Source: Anaeromyxobacter terrae (lineage in GTDB: Bacteria > Myxococcota > Myxococcia > Myxococcales > Anaeromyxobacteraceae). Taken from it: a stretch of DNA of 46,693 bases. This document shows positions 1 to 8,548 of this stretch, piece after piece (positions within the stretch are counted from its first letter, which is position 1; every line of letters begins with the position of its first letter). The stretch is from assembly GCF_022690685.1 (NCBI RefSeq), contig NZ_JALCYY010000043.1, positions 1-46,693 on the forward strand, read 5' to 3'. Under the pieces are notes generated by a model, which saw only the letters and a program-made list of their open reading frames with translations, was not told the DNA's origin and searched no databases. Position numbers and translations under genes: made by a program.

Positions 1-133
1 CCTCGACCTCGACCTCGACCTCGACCTCGACCTCGACCTCGACCTCGACCTCGACCTCGACCTCGACCTCGACCTCGACCTCGACCTCGACCTCGACCTC
101 GACCTCGACCTCGACCTCGACCTCGACCTCGAC
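1..133. repeat. CCTCGA hexamer tandem array
   Basis: The window opens with about 22 uninterrupted copies of the 6-bp unit CCTCGA, with no variants visible, ending at 133. Because the unit is a multiple of three, every frame stays open (Pro-Arg, Leu-Asp or Ser-Thr dipeptides on plus). It could therefore be the end of a low-complexity coding region, but no start or stop ties it to a gene. A perfect array at the first base suggests that an assembly broke here, so the true copy number is unknown. Confidence 0.95.
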
Positions 134-158
134 GCCGCGAGCCGTTCATTCGTCGAGC

Positions 159-193
159 CCGCTCGCCCTGATCCTGTGTCGAAGGGCGAGCGG
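159..193. repeat. REP-like palindrome
   Basis: An 11-bp perfect inverted repeat (159-169 with 183-193) flanks a 13-nt loop. Its arms, CCGCTCGCCCT and AGGGCGAGCGG, resemble the widespread REP-type palindromes found between genes in many high-GC proteobacteria. It lies between the hexamer array and the terminator of the lipoprotein gene. No second copy was seen in this window, so calling it a dispersed repeat is recall-based inference. Confidence 0.5.
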
Positions 194-220
194 TCCATCG
201 AGCCCGGAGCCGATCCCCCA

Positions 221-257
221 AAGACAACGGCCGCCCGCGCCGGAGCGCGAGCGGCCG
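221..257 (-). terminator. Intrinsic terminator of the cysteine-repeat lipoprotein gene
   Basis: Read on the minus strand, a 13-bp GC stem (257-245 with 240-228, one G-T wobble) closes a four-base loop (TCCG). It is followed by TTGTCTTT. It lies about 27 nt past the TAG stop at 284, the normal place for a Rho-independent terminator of that gene. Confidence 0.75.
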
Positions 258-283
258 CCTGGCCTACCGATTCCTGTGCGTCG

Positions 284-2605
284 CTAGCCGATCGGCGCGC
301 AGACGCAGTTCATGCCGGTCGTCGGGTCGCAGCGCTGCGTCTTGTTCGCGCTGTTCACGCAGACGCCATTGCAGCAGCCCGCGGTCGGAGTACACGCCGC
401 GTCGAGCGGCGCGCACACCGAGGGGTTCACGCACGAGCAGCTCGTGCCGTCCACGCACGCCTGCGACGGGTTCGAGGTGACGCGGCACGAAGCGCCCGTC
501 TCGCAGCAGAGCGGGTTCTGCGTCGTGCACGCCGTCCCCGTCGCCTGGCAGGCGAGCTCCTCGCAGACGCTCGACGTCGCGTTGCAGGTCAGGCCCGTGC
601 AGCACGCCAGGGTCGGCGAGCACGGCTGCATGACGCCCCCGCACGACGGAGCGGGCGGGGCGCACAGGCCTGCGGTGCAGACCTCGTTCGGCGCGTTGCA
701 GCAGTCCCCGTCGGCGTTGCACGACTGACCCGAGCCCGAGCACGTCGGCTCGCTGTAGGGCACCTTGCACGTGCCGCTCGTCTGGCCGGAGGGGACGTCG
801 CAGGCGAGCCCGCTGCAGCAGTCCGCGTCGACCGTGCAGGACGTATCGACCGGGCGGCAGATGCTGCACGTGCCCTGATCGCAGGTGGCCCCGGAGCAGC
901 ACTGGCCGGTGCTCGTGCACCCGCCGCCGGTCGTCACGCACTGGCCGCCGTTGCCCGTGGAGTCCGTGCAGACGTTGCCGATCTCCGCGATGAACTGGCA
1001 GGTGGTTCCCTCGCAGCAGCTCGTGTCACCCGTGCCGGTGCACGCGGTCCCGCGCGGCTTGCACGAGGTGGCCGGCTCCGCGCAGCGCAGCACGCCCTGG
1101 GCGTCCGGCGTGCACGGGGCGCCGCCGCAGCACTGGTCGCGGAACTGGCAGACGGCGCCGGGGTCGATGCAGCAGAGCGGGTTCGACCCGTCGTAGCCAT
1201 CCGGGCAGTTCGTCCCGGTGCCACCGCCCGGCGGAGAGCCGAAGCAGCGCGGGATCGCGTTCATGTCGAGCTTGCAGACGATCTTGCCGCTGCCGGTGAA
1301 GTCGCCCGGGACGCAGCAGTTCTGCGAGGCGTTGTCACCGAAGGCGCCGCAGATGTTGCCCGGCGGATTGCAGCTCGTGCCGTTCGTGCACGTGCGGTCG
1401 TTCTTCGAACTCGTGTCGAACTCGGGCGCGGCGGGGTTCTTGCCGGTGCCGCCCGGCCCGGTCCCCAGCCCGTCGCAATAGACGCCGTAGGGGCTCGTGA
1501 CGGTCCCGGGTGCGGTCGGATCGGACCCGCCGCAGCACGAGCCCGTCGAGTCGCAGAAGTCACCCGTCATGCGGCAGCCGCCGGCGGGCTGGCACACCGT
1601 CGTGCCGCTCCCGAGGTCGACGCAGCGTCGCGTGCAGCAGTTCGTGGGGCCGTCACACGGGACGCCGTCCTGGGTGCAGCCGCCCGCCGGCGGGACGCAC
1701 CGCCCCGCAGCGCCGCCCGAGGCGCTGCACATGCCCGAGCAGCAGTCGTCGCCGCGCGTGCAGATGTCGCCCGGAGCGTGGCAGGTGTACGCCGGGATGC
1801 ACGTGCCGCCCTGGCAGTTGCGCGAGCAGCAGTCGAGGCTGCTCGTGCACGCCTCGGCCAGCGTGCGGCACGTGTAGCTCGTGCCGCCCGACCCGAGGGC
1901 GGTGCACGTCCCGTCGGTGCCCAGCGTCTTGGAGCAGCACTGCGAGGCGCTCGCGGCGGGGGATCCCGCCTGCACGCACGTCGTGCCGTCGCAGGTGCCG
2001 CCCACGCACTTCAGGGAGCAGCACTCGCCGTCGGCCGCGCAGGCCGCGTCGGGCGCCTTGCAGAACTTGGAGGAGGTGCACTGGCCCGAGGCGCACACGC
2101 CGGAGCAGCAGGCCGTGTCATCGGCGCAGGTCTCGCCGCCCTGGTGACAGGCGGCGACAGGAGGCTGGGCACATTTACCGTTCGTGCAGGTTCCGGAGCA
2201 GCACTCGGTCGCGCTCGCGCACGCCGCCGCCAGCGGGATGCACTCGGTCGAAGATTCGACGCACAGGCCGGACGCGCAGTGGTTCGAGCAACAATCTCCG
2301 GCGCCCGTGCACGTCTCTCCGAGCGGGTTGCACTGGGCGAGCGGGCCGCAGACACCGCCCGGACACGCGCCCGAGCAGCAGTCGCTCGGCGTTGCGCACG
2401 TGTTGCCGTCCGGCGCGCACGAGTCCGGCACGCAGACGCCGGCGCCGCCGCACGTCGAGCCGGAGCAGCAGTCGGATGGAGCCGTGCAGGCGGCGTCGAG
2501 TCCCTTGCACGAGGTACCGCCGCCGCTGCTGCCCGAGCTGCAGGCGAGCATGATTGAAGTGAGGGCAGCGACGAGCAGCCCGAGCCGAGCGTGTCCGCTT
2601 CGCAT
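284..2605 (-). CDS. Secreted cysteine-repeat lipoprotein (about 20 CC-type repeats)
   Basis: Predicted 773-aa lipoprotein. The ATG at 2605 follows AGGAGG by a good spacing and opens a signal peptide with lipobox L-A-C (Cys22), then a Ser/Gly tether. The open frame runs on upstream to 3328, but only as antisense of the response regulator, so that extension is not used. The rest is about 20 degenerate repeats of roughly 28-40 residues with the pattern C-x5-6-C-x4-6-D/ECCSG-x-C-x4-C. The paired cysteines could form stacked disulfide knots once exported. Similar repeats are known in many myxobacterial surface proteins, often mis-annotated, and have no established function. No enzyme domain is visible. 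The gene is monocistronic, divergent from the regulator at 2825, and has its own terminator. Confidence 0.85.
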   Translation of the reverse strand: MRSGHARLGLLVAALTSIMLACSSGSSGGGTSCKGLDAACTAPSDCCSGSTCGGAGVCVPDSCAPDGNTCATPSDCCSGACPGGVCGPLAQCNPLGETCTGAGDCCSNHCASGLCVESSTECIPLAAACASATECCSGTCTNGKCAQPPVAACHQGGETCADDTACCSGVCASGQCTSSKFCKAPDAACAADGECCSLKCVGGTCDGTTCVQAGSPAASASQCCSKTLGTDGTCTALGSGGTSYTCRTLAEACTSSLDCCSRNCQGGTCIPAYTCHAPGDICTRGDDCCSGMCSASGGAAGRCVPPAGGCTQDGVPCDGPTNCCTRRCVDLGSGTTVCQPAGGCRMTGDFCDSTGSCCGGSDPTAPGTVTSPYGVYCDGLGTGPGGTGKNPAAPEFDTSSKNDRTCTNGTSCNPPGNICGAFGDNASQNCCVPGDFTGSGKIVCKLDMNAIPRCFGSPPGGGTGTNCPDGYDGSNPLCCIDPGAVCQFRDQCCGGAPCTPDAQGVLRCAEPATSCKPRGTACTGTGDTSCCEGTTCQFIAEIGNVCTDSTGNGGQCVTTGGGCTSTGQCCSGATCDQGTCSICRPVDTSCTVDADCCSGLACDVPSGQTSGTCKVPYSEPTCSGSGQSCNADGDCCNAPNEVCTAGLCAPPAPSCGGVMQPCSPTLACCTGLTCNATSSVCEELACQATGTACTTQNPLCCETGASCRVTSNPSQACVDGTSCSCVNPSVCAPLDAACTPTAGCCNGVCVNSANKTQRCDPTTGMNCVCAPIG

Positions 2606-2824
2606 GAAAGCCTCCTGGACGACCAGGCGAGCAACCTGACACAGCTCGGCGGAGATTTCCATTTGGTAACAGGTACTTCCGTGTGCGGACGGGTGGGCAA
2701 TGGGTCCCCAGGGTGCCATCTCGGCGGGGGGGTGGGTTTCTTGACCCCCTGCGCGCCGGGCTGCTACTGATGGACCGATTTCCGGACGGTGGAGCATTCC
2801 ACCTCCGCGCGAAGGTGGGGGAGC

Positions 2825-3472
2825 ATGGCTATCCGGGCGATCGCGGTCGAGGACGACGAGGCGGTCTCGAGGCTCATCGCGCAGGTCCTCACATCGCACG
2901 GCTTCGAGGTCTGCGGCACCGCGGCGACCGGAGAGGACGGGGTGGCGCTCGCCAGGCGGGAGAAGCCCGACGTGGCGCTCGTCGACCTGGGCCTCCCCAA
3001 GATGAGCGGCGAGGACGTGATCGCGACGATTCGCCACGAGCTCCCCAAGACCGCCTGCATCGCGCTCACGGCCGTCGACATCCCCGCTCGCGTGCTCAAC
3101 GCGATGCGCGCGGGCGCGGCGGGCTACATCCTGAAGCCCTTCCACGCCGCCGAGCTCGCGCGCGCGGTCGAGGACGTGCTGACCGGCGACGCCGCGCCGA
3201 TCAGCCCGCGCGCCGCGAAGGTGCTGCTCTCGGAGCTGCGCGGCGATCCGCCGGACCAGAAGGCGAAGGACGGCCCGGCGCTCTCGAAGCGGGAGCTCGA
3301 GGTCCTCCAGCTCCTCGTGCACGGCCACACCTACGCCGACGTGGCGCAGGCGCTGGGGATCGCCGAGGGCACGGTCCAGACCTACGTGAAGCGGATCTAC
3401 GAGAAGATGGACGTTTCCACGAAGGCCGAGGCGGCCCTCCTCGCCGTCGCACGCGGCCTCGTGAAGCCCTGA
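2825..3472 (+). CDS. NarL/FixJ-family response regulator
   Basis: 215-aa two-domain regulator. The receiver (residues 1-120) has the acidic triad E9/D10/D11, phospho-acceptor D54 in VDLGLP, T82 and K104 in the LKPF motif, so it should be phosphorylatable. The C-terminus (about 150-212) is a LuxR/GerE helix-turn-helix with KRELEVLQLL and GTVQTYVKRIYEKMDV. The upstream ATG at 2789 adds residues not expected before the receiver, and the ATG at 2825 follows GGGGGAG, so 2825 is preferred. No histidine kinase is encoded nearby, which makes it an orphan. It is divergent from the lipoprotein gene across 219 bp, a natural place for it to bind, but no operator was identified. Target genes are unknown. 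Confidence 0.88.
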   Translation: MAIRAIAVEDDEAVSRLIAQVLTSHGFEVCGTAATGEDGVALARREKPDVALVDLGLPKMSGEDVIATIRHELPKTACIALTAVDIPARVLNAMRAGAAGYILKPFHAAELARAVEDVLTGDAAPISPRAAKVLLSELRGDPPDQKAKDGPALSKRELEVLQLLVHGHTYADVAQALGIAEGTVQTYVKRIYEKMDVSTKAEAALLAVARGLVKP

Positions 3473-3599
3473 TCACGGGCTCCCGCCCGGAGGATCGACC
3501 CGCGCGCCGCGATGAAGAAGGCTCGCGCGGGGGTTAAGTACGACGTCTCCTTCGGGCGAGAAGGGGCGGCGAACGGTGCGCGGCGTGGCCCGGCGCGCC

Positions 3600-3627
3600 T
3601 TGACTTCGCCTGATCGACCCCTATAAT
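3600..3627 (+). promoter_or_regulatory. Near-consensus sigma-70 promoter for the DUF177-rpmF-fab operon
   Basis: TTGACT (3600-3605) and a perfect TATAAT (3622-3627) are separated by 16 bp. Transcription would start near 3634, giving a leader of about 27 nt before the ATG at 3661, with AGGAAG as ribosome site. Such a consensus hexamer pair stands out in this GC-rich sequence and suggests strong constitutive expression. Confidence 0.8.
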
Positions 3628-3660
3628 GAGGCCCTTTTTTGGTCTCAGGAAGCATTGTAA

Positions 3661-4221
3661 ATGCGCGTCAACATTGACGAAATCAAGGAGGCCGGACTCC
3701 GGCGGAGCTGGGACGTGACCCGCGAGCAGGTCGACGAGATGGTGGCGGGAGAACGCGCGGGATATCGCGCGCGTGGCCCTGCGCACGTGGAGGCGAAGCT
3801 CGACAAGATCGAGCGGCGCGTCCGCATCGACGGGCACGCGAAGGCCGAGCTCTCGGCGGCGTGCGGCCGCTGCCTCGGCCCCATCTCCATCGACGTCCCG
3901 GTCGACTTCGAGGTCACGCTCGTCCCGTCGAACGAGTACGGCGACGAGGCGCGCGACGCGAAGGACTCGAACACCGGCCCGACCGCCGGGAGCTTCGCGC
4001 TGGACCAGGCGGAGGAGGACACGTACTCGGGCAAGGTCATCGAGCTCGACCCGATCCTCCGCGAGCAGCTCCTCCTCGCGCTGCCGGGCTATCCGGTGTG
4101 CGGCGAGGGCTGCAAGGGACTCTGCCCCGTGTGCGGGGCCAATCTGAACGATCGCGAGTGCGGCTGCGATCGCCACGTTCCGGATCCGCGCTGGGCGGGT
4201 CTCAAGAACGTGAAGCTTTAA
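3661..4221 (+). CDS. DUF177 (YceD-like) protein
   Basis: 186-aa protein of the DUF177/YceD family, which is encoded directly before rpmF in a great many bacteria. The family has been linked to 23S rRNA and ribosome maturation, but its exact role is not settled. A CGRC motif lies in the middle (codons about 69-72), and the C-terminus carries a cysteine cluster, CGEGCKGLCPVCG followed by ECGC. Together these are typical of the family and may bind zinc. The C-terminal segment KGLCPVCGANLN is the family's most conserved stretch. The ATG at 3661 follows AGGAAG. It is first in a long plus-strand operon, 31 bp before rpmF, and so is driven by the promoter at 3600. Confidence 0.85.
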   Translation: MRVNIDEIKEAGLRRSWDVTREQVDEMVAGERAGYRARGPAHVEAKLDKIERRVRIDGHAKAELSAACGRCLGPISIDVPVDFEVTLVPSNEYGDEARDAKDSNTGPTAGSFALDQAEEDTYSGKVIELDPILREQLLLALPGYPVCGEGCKGLCPVCGANLNDRECGCDRHVPDPRWAGLKNVKL

Positions 4222-4252
4222 GCGGTCGCACGAGAAGCCAAAGGAGCACGCC

Positions 4253-4432
4253 GTGGGTGTCCCGAAGAAGCGTACGAGCAGCATGCGGCGCGACCGTCGT
4301 CGCGCGGCCAACTTCAAGATCCAGGTCGCGAACGTCACGAAGTGCCCGAAGTGCAAGGAGCCCGTGCTCTCGCACCGCGCCTGCCCGGCCTGCGGGACGT
4401 ACAAGGGCGAGCAGATCACCGAGGCGACGTAA
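4253..4432 (+). CDS. rpmF: 50S ribosomal protein L32
   Basis: 59-aa L32 with GTG start seven bases after AAGGAG. The N-terminal GVPKKRTSSMRRDRRRA is diagnostic. The two CxxC pairs (CPKC and CPAC) form the zinc ribbon seen in C-plus L32 proteins, so this copy is zinc-binding. L32 sits near the peptide exit side of the large subunit. It lies between the DUF177 gene and plsX, the arrangement that links ribosome supply to membrane lipid synthesis in many bacteria. plsX follows after only 6 bp. Confidence 0.95.
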   Translation: MGVPKKRTSSMRRDRRRAANFKIQVANVTKCPKCKEPVLSHRACPACGTYKGEQITEAT

Positions 4433-4438
4433 GCCCCG

Positions 4439-5521
4439 ATGGTCGAGAAGATCGCGCCCGTCGCCGTGGATGCGATGGGGGGCGACCACGCCCCGGGCGC
4501 GATCGTACAAGGTGCCATTAACGCAGCGCGTAAGGGGCTGGCCGTCATCCTGGTCGGCCCCGAGGCGCGCGTGCGTGAGGAGCTCGCTCGCCACCGCGCT
4601 GGGCAGGCGCTGCCGATCGAGGTGCACCACGCAGGCGAGGTGGTCGAGATGCACGACCACCCCGGCCAGGCGATGCGCCGCAAGCGCGACAACTCCATCC
4701 GCGTCTGCTTCGAGCTCGTGAAGGCGGGCAAGGCGAGCGCGATGGTGTCGGCGGGTAACTCCGGCGCGGTGATGGCGGGCGCGATCCTCGTGCTCGGCCG
4801 GCCGGAAGGCGTGGAGCGGCCGGCGATCATCTCGGTCCTGCCCGCGCTGAAGGGCGCCTCGATCCTGCTCGACATGGGCGCGGTGGTGGACTGCAAGCCC
4901 ATCCACCTCGTGCAGTTCGCGCTCATGGGCGAGGTCTACGCGCGGCGCGTGGTCGGCGTGGCCCGCCCGAAGGTCGCCGTCCTCGCGAACGGCGAGGAGG
5001 ACTCGAAGGGCACCGACCTCACCCGCGCCGCCGCGGCGGCGCTCCGGCACGCGCCCATCCAGTTCGTCGGCTACTGCGAGGGGCGCGACCTCCTCACCGG
5101 CGAGGTGGACGTCATCGTCACCGACGGCTTCACCGGCAACGTCGCGCTGAAGACCATGGAGGGCACCGCCAAGGTCGTCGGCGAGTACCTGAAGCGCGCG
5201 CTCCGCTCGACGGCGGTATCGACCCTCGGCGGCCTCCTCTCGAAGACCGCGCTCGACGGGATGAAGAAGCGCCTCGACTGGCGCGAGGTGGGGGGCGCGC
5301 CGCTCGTGGGCGTGAACGGCGTCGGCTTCATCTCCCACGGCCGCTCCGACGCCCTGGCCATCGAGAACGCCATCCGCCGCGCCCGCGACGCGGCCCGCAC
5401 CCACTTCACCGACGAGATCGCCCGCGCGGTCGCGCCCGCGGAGGCGCTCCTCGAAGGGGCCGCCGCGCGCGTCGAGAAGGCGTCCACCCCTCCGCGCCGC
5501 GCCTCGTCGCACGACGCCTGA
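4439..5521 (+). CDS. plsX: Phosphate acyltransferase PlsX
   Basis: 360-aa PlsX, which converts acyl-ACP and phosphate to acyl-phosphate, the acyl donor for PlsY in phosphatidic acid synthesis. It is a peripheral membrane enzyme. The N-terminus VAVDAMGGDHAPGAIVQGA and the internal SAGNSGAVMAGA and DGFTGNVALKT blocks are family signatures. The ATG at 4439 is 6 bp after the rpmF stop and lacks a clear Shine-Dalgarno, so translation may be coupled to rpmF. The C-terminal 40 residues (Ala/Arg-rich, after ATRTHF-like helix) extend a little past the usual family end. fabH follows after 14 bp. Confidence 0.95.
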   Translation: MVEKIAPVAVDAMGGDHAPGAIVQGAINAARKGLAVILVGPEARVREELARHRAGQALPIEVHHAGEVVEMHDHPGQAMRRKRDNSIRVCFELVKAGKASAMVSAGNSGAVMAGAILVLGRPEGVERPAIISVLPALKGASILLDMGAVVDCKPIHLVQFALMGEVYARRVVGVARPKVAVLANGEEDSKGTDLTRAAAAALRHAPIQFVGYCEGRDLLTGEVDVIVTDGFTGNVALKTMEGTAKVVGEYLKRALRSTAVSTLGGLLSKTALDGMKKRLDWREVGGAPLVGVNGVGFISHGRSDALAIENAIRRARDAARTHFTDEIARAVAPAEALLEGAAARVEKASTPPRRASSHDA

Positions 5522-5535
5522 TCCGAAAGGTAGAG

Positions 5536-6516
5536 ATGCGCTCGTACATCGCCGGCACCGGCTCCTACACGCCCGATAAGGTCCTCACGAACCGGGACCT
5601 CGAGAAGATGGTCCAGACGAGCGACGACTGGATCGTCGAGCGGACCGGCATCCGGGAGCGGCACATCGCGGCGCCCGAGGAGGCGACGAGCGACCTCGCG
5701 GTGAAGGCGGCGATCCGCGCGCTCGAGGCCGCCGCGCTCGATCCCAAGGACGTCGAGGCGATCATCCTCGGCACGGTGACGCCCGACTACCCGTTCCCGT
5801 CCACGGCGGCGGTGCTCCAGGGGCGGCTCGGCAACAAGAAGGCGTTCGCGTTCGACCTGTCCGCCGCCTGCGCGGGCTCGCTCTACGCGCTCTCGGTCGC
5901 CGACCGGTTCGTCGCGAGCGGCGCCGTGAAGAACGCGCTCGTCGTCGGCGCCGACACGCTCACGCGCATCACCGACTGGACGGACCGCAACACCTGCATC
6001 CTCTTCGGCGACGGCGCGGGCGCCATGGTGCTGAAGCCGAGCGACGATCCGAAGCGCGGCATCCTCACGACCCGCCTCCACACCGACGGCTCGCTCGTGC
6101 CGATCCTGCTCCAGCCGGGCGGCGGGTCGCGCGACCCCATCTCGGAGAAGGTCCTCCGCGAGAAGTCGCACTTCGTGAAGATGAACGGCCGCGAGGTGTT
6201 CAAGATCGCGGTGCGCGCGCTCGAGGACAGCTGCCGCGAGGTGCTCGCCGCCGAGCAGCTCACCACCGACGACGTGACCTACGTCATCGCGCACCAGGCC
6301 AACAAGCGGATCCTGGACGCGACCCTCTCGCGGCTCGAGATCCCCGCCTCGAAGTGCTGGATGAACCTCGAGAAGTACGGCAACACCTCGGCGGCCAGCG
6401 TCCCCATGACGTTCGACGAGGCGAACCGCGCCGGCTGGTTCAAGACCGGCGACGTGATCCTGATGATGGCGATCGGCGGCGGCATGGCGTGGGGCGCCAG
6501 CGTCGTCCGGTGGTAG
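5536..6516 (+). CDS. fabH: Beta-ketoacyl-ACP synthase III (FabH)
   Basis: 326-aa FabH, the initiating condensing enzyme that joins acetyl-CoA (or another short acyl-CoA) to malonyl-ACP. The catalytic triad is visible as C112 in SAACAGS, H253 in IAHQAN and N283 in YGNTSAAS, matching the usual spacing. The length is normal. AAAGG precedes the ATG at 5536. It lies in the order plsX-fabH-fabD-fabG-acpP-fabF, as in E. coli. Whether it prefers branched primers, common in myxobacteria, cannot be told from sequence alone. Confidence 0.95.
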   Translation: MRSYIAGTGSYTPDKVLTNRDLEKMVQTSDDWIVERTGIRERHIAAPEEATSDLAVKAAIRALEAAALDPKDVEAIILGTVTPDYPFPSTAAVLQGRLGNKKAFAFDLSAACAGSLYALSVADRFVASGAVKNALVVGADTLTRITDWTDRNTCILFGDGAGAMVLKPSDDPKRGILTTRLHTDGSLVPILLQPGGGSRDPISEKVLREKSHFVKMNGREVFKIAVRALEDSCREVLAAEQLTTDDVTYVIAHQANKRILDATLSRLEIPASKCWMNLEKYGNTSAASVPMTFDEANRAGWFKTGDVILMMAIGGGMAWGASVVRW

Positions 6517-6535
6517 GCGAGGAGACCGCACGAAG

Positions 6536-7477
6536 ATGGGCAAGCTCGCGTTCGTCTTTCCCGGCCAGGGGTCGCAGGCCGTGGGCATGGGGAAGGATCT
6601 CCACGACCGGTTCCCGGAGGCGCGCGCCGTGTTCGAGGCGGTCGACGCCGCGCTCGGCGAGCGGCTCTCCGCGCTCTGCTTCGAGGGACCGGAGGATCGG
6701 CTCCGCCTCACCGCCAACACCCAGCCCTCGATCCTGACCGTCTCGGCGGCGGCGGCGGCGGTGCTCGCGGCGCGGGGGATCGCGCCCGACCTCGTGGCGG
6801 GGCACTCGCTCGGCGAGTACTCCGCGCTCGTGGCGGCGGGCGCGTGCGGCGCCGCCGAGGCCGCGACGGCGGTCCGCGCGCGCGGCACGTTCATGCAGGA
6901 GGCGGTGCCGGCGGGGCAGGGCGCGATGAGCGCGGTCCTCGGCCTCGACCCGGCGAAGGTGCGGGAGATCTGCGCCGCGGTGGCCGCCGAGACGGGCGAG
7001 GTCGTCTCGCCCGCGAACTACAACGAGCCCGCCCAGACCGTCATCGCCGGCGCCGCGGGCGCGGTGGAGAAGGCCGGCGTGCGCCTCAAGGAGGCGGGGG
7101 CGAAGCGCGTGCTGCCGCTCCCCGTGTCCGCCCCCTTCCACTCCGCGCTCATGGCGCCCGTGAAGGCGCGGCTCGAGCCGGTGCTGCGGGCGATCCCCTG
7201 GGCGGCGCCGCGCTGCCCGGTGGTGACGAACGTCGAGGCGAAGCCGAACGCGGAGGCGGCGCGCGTCGTGCCGCTGCTCGTCGAGCAGGTGACCGCGCCG
7301 GTGCGCTGGATCGAGTGCGTCGAGGAGCTGGCGCGGCAGGGCGTCACCCGCATCGTCGAGGTCGGCCCGGGGAAGGTCCTCTCCGGCCTGGCGAAGCGCA
7401 TCGACAAGTCCCTCGAGGTGTGGAACGTCGAGGACGGCGCGTCGCTCGAGAAGACGCTCGCCGCGCTGCAGGCGTGA
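6536..7477 (+). CDS. fabD: Malonyl-CoA:ACP transacylase (FabD)
   Basis: 313-aa FabD, which loads malonyl groups onto acyl carrier protein. The oxyanion-loop motif FPGQGSQ is at residues 8-14, the nucleophile S91 lies in GHSLGEYSAL, and the partner H202 is in SAPFHSALM. A GQGAMSAVLG loop and the C-terminal VEVGPGKVLSGL block are also present. Length and motif spacing are normal for a stand-alone FabD rather than a polyketide AT domain. It is 19 bp after fabH and 11 bp before fabG. Confidence 0.95.
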   Translation: MGKLAFVFPGQGSQAVGMGKDLHDRFPEARAVFEAVDAALGERLSALCFEGPEDRLRLTANTQPSILTVSAAAAAVLAARGIAPDLVAGHSLGEYSALVAAGACGAAEAATAVRARGTFMQEAVPAGQGAMSAVLGLDPAKVREICAAVAAETGEVVSPANYNEPAQTVIAGAAGAVEKAGVRLKEAGAKRVLPLPVSAPFHSALMAPVKARLEPVLRAIPWAAPRCPVVTNVEAKPNAEAARVVPLLVEQVTAPVRWIECVEELARQGVTRIVEVGPGKVLSGLAKRIDKSLEVWNVEDGASLEKTLAALQA

Positions 7478-7488
7478 GAGGAGAGGGG

Positions 7489-8238
7489 ATGTTCGACTTC
7501 ACCGGGAAGACCGCGCTCGTCACGGGCGCCTCGCGCGGCATCGGCCGCGCCATCGCCGTCGCGCTCGCGAAGGGCGGCGCGAGCGTGGCGCTCAACTACG
7601 CCGGCAACGAGGCCGCCGCGGCCGAGGCGCTCGAGCTCGTCCAGCGGGCGGGCGCGCCGAGGGCGAAGCTCTACCGGTTCGACGTCGCCGATCCCGCCGC
7701 GTGCAACCAGGCGGTCGAGGACGTGGTCGCGGACCTCGGCGGGCTGCACGTGCTCGTGAACAACGCGGGCATCGCGGTGGACCAGCTCGTCATGCGCGTC
7801 AAGGACGAGGACTGGAACCGGCAGCTCCAGGTGAACCTCACCGGCGCGTTCAACCTCACCCGCGCCGTCACGCGGCCGATGATGAAGGCGCGCGGCGGGG
7901 CGATCGTCAACCTCACCTCGGTGGTCGGCGAGATGGGCAACGCCGGCCAGGCCGCCTACGCGGCGACGAAGGCCGGGCTCATCGGGCTCACGAAGTCCGT
8001 CGCGCGCGAGCTCGCCTCGCGCAACGTCCGCGTGAACGCGGTGGCGCCGGGCTACATCGAGACGGACATGACCGCGGCGCTGCCGGAGGCCGCGAAGACG
8101 AAGTTGCAGGAGCTCATCCCGCTCGCGCGGCTCGGGACCGCGGAGGACGTCGCGAACGCGGTCGCCTTCCTCGCGAGCGATCTGGCGTCGTACGTGACCG
8201 GTGAGGTCCTGCGGGTCAACGGCGGCATGTACATGTAG
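7489..8238 (+). CDS. fabG: 3-oxoacyl-ACP reductase (FabG)
   Basis: 249-aa short-chain dehydrogenase that reduces beta-ketoacyl-ACP with NADPH. The Rossmann glycine motif TGASRGIG (12-19), NNAG (91-94), catalytic S144, and Y157 with K161 in YAATK are all present. The C-terminal block PGYIETDM and the final [10 protein letters not shown] are typical of true FabG. The ATG at 7489 follows GAGAGGGG. It lies directly between fabD and acpP, which supports FabG over another SDR. Confidence 0.95.
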   Translation: MFDFTGKTALVTGASRGIGRAIAVALAKGGASVALNYAGNEAAAAEALELVQRAGAPRAKLYRFDVADPAACNQAVEDVVADLGGLHVLVNNAGIAVDQLVMRVKDEDWNRQLQVNLTGAFNLTRAVTRPMMKARGGAIVNLTSVVGEMGNAGQAAYAATKAGLIGLTKSVARELASRNVRVNAVAPGYIETDMTAALPEAAKTKLQELIPLARLGTAEDVANAVAFLASDLASYVTGEVLRVNGGMYM

Positions 8239-8291
8239 CCTCGCCACGAGGGCGCGGCTCTTCAACGGCATCACAACCAGGAGGACGGAAC

Positions 8292-8534
8292 ATGACCACG
8301 GCGAACGTCGAGCAGAAGGTGAAGAACATCATCGCGGACCAGCTGGGCGTCGGCGAGGACGAGATCAAGATCACCTCGAGCTTCATCGAGGACCTCGGCG
8401 CCGACTCGCTCGACATCGTCGAGCTCGTCATGGCGATGGAGGAGGAGTTCGAGGTCGAGATCCCGGACGAGGAGGCGGAGAACATCAAGACCGTCCAGGA
8501 CGCGGTGAACTACATCACGACGCACAAGAAGTAG
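8292..8534 (+). CDS. acpP: Acyl carrier protein
   Basis: 80-aa acidic ACP. S39 in the DSL motif ([12 protein letters not shown]) is the site for 4'-phosphopantetheine, which carries the growing acyl chain. The start ATG at 8292 follows AGGAGG. The gene is 53 bp after fabG and 69 bp before fabF; the latter gap holds a strong hairpin that may raise acpP mRNA relative to downstream genes, as ACP is needed in excess. Confidence 0.97.
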   Translation: MTTANVEQKVKNIIADQLGVGEDEIKITSSFIEDLGADSLDIVELVMAMEEEFEVEIPDEEAENIKTVQDAVNYITTHKK

Positions 8535-8548
8535 AGGCAGGCCGGGGA

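Noticed and set aside
1..133. CRISPR or telomere-like array
   Set aside because: Unit is 6 bp with no spacers; a simple tandem repeat explains it.
176..2557. 793-codon Arg/Ala-rich open frame on plus opposite the lipoprotein gene
   Set aside because: High-GC shadow frame; composition is non-protein-like, and the minus frame has a signal peptide and regular repeats.
2606..3328. N-terminal extension of the cysteine-repeat protein up to 3328 on minus
   Set aside because: It is antisense to the response regulator, the lipobox and AGGAGG site mark 2605 as start, and the extension has no family features.
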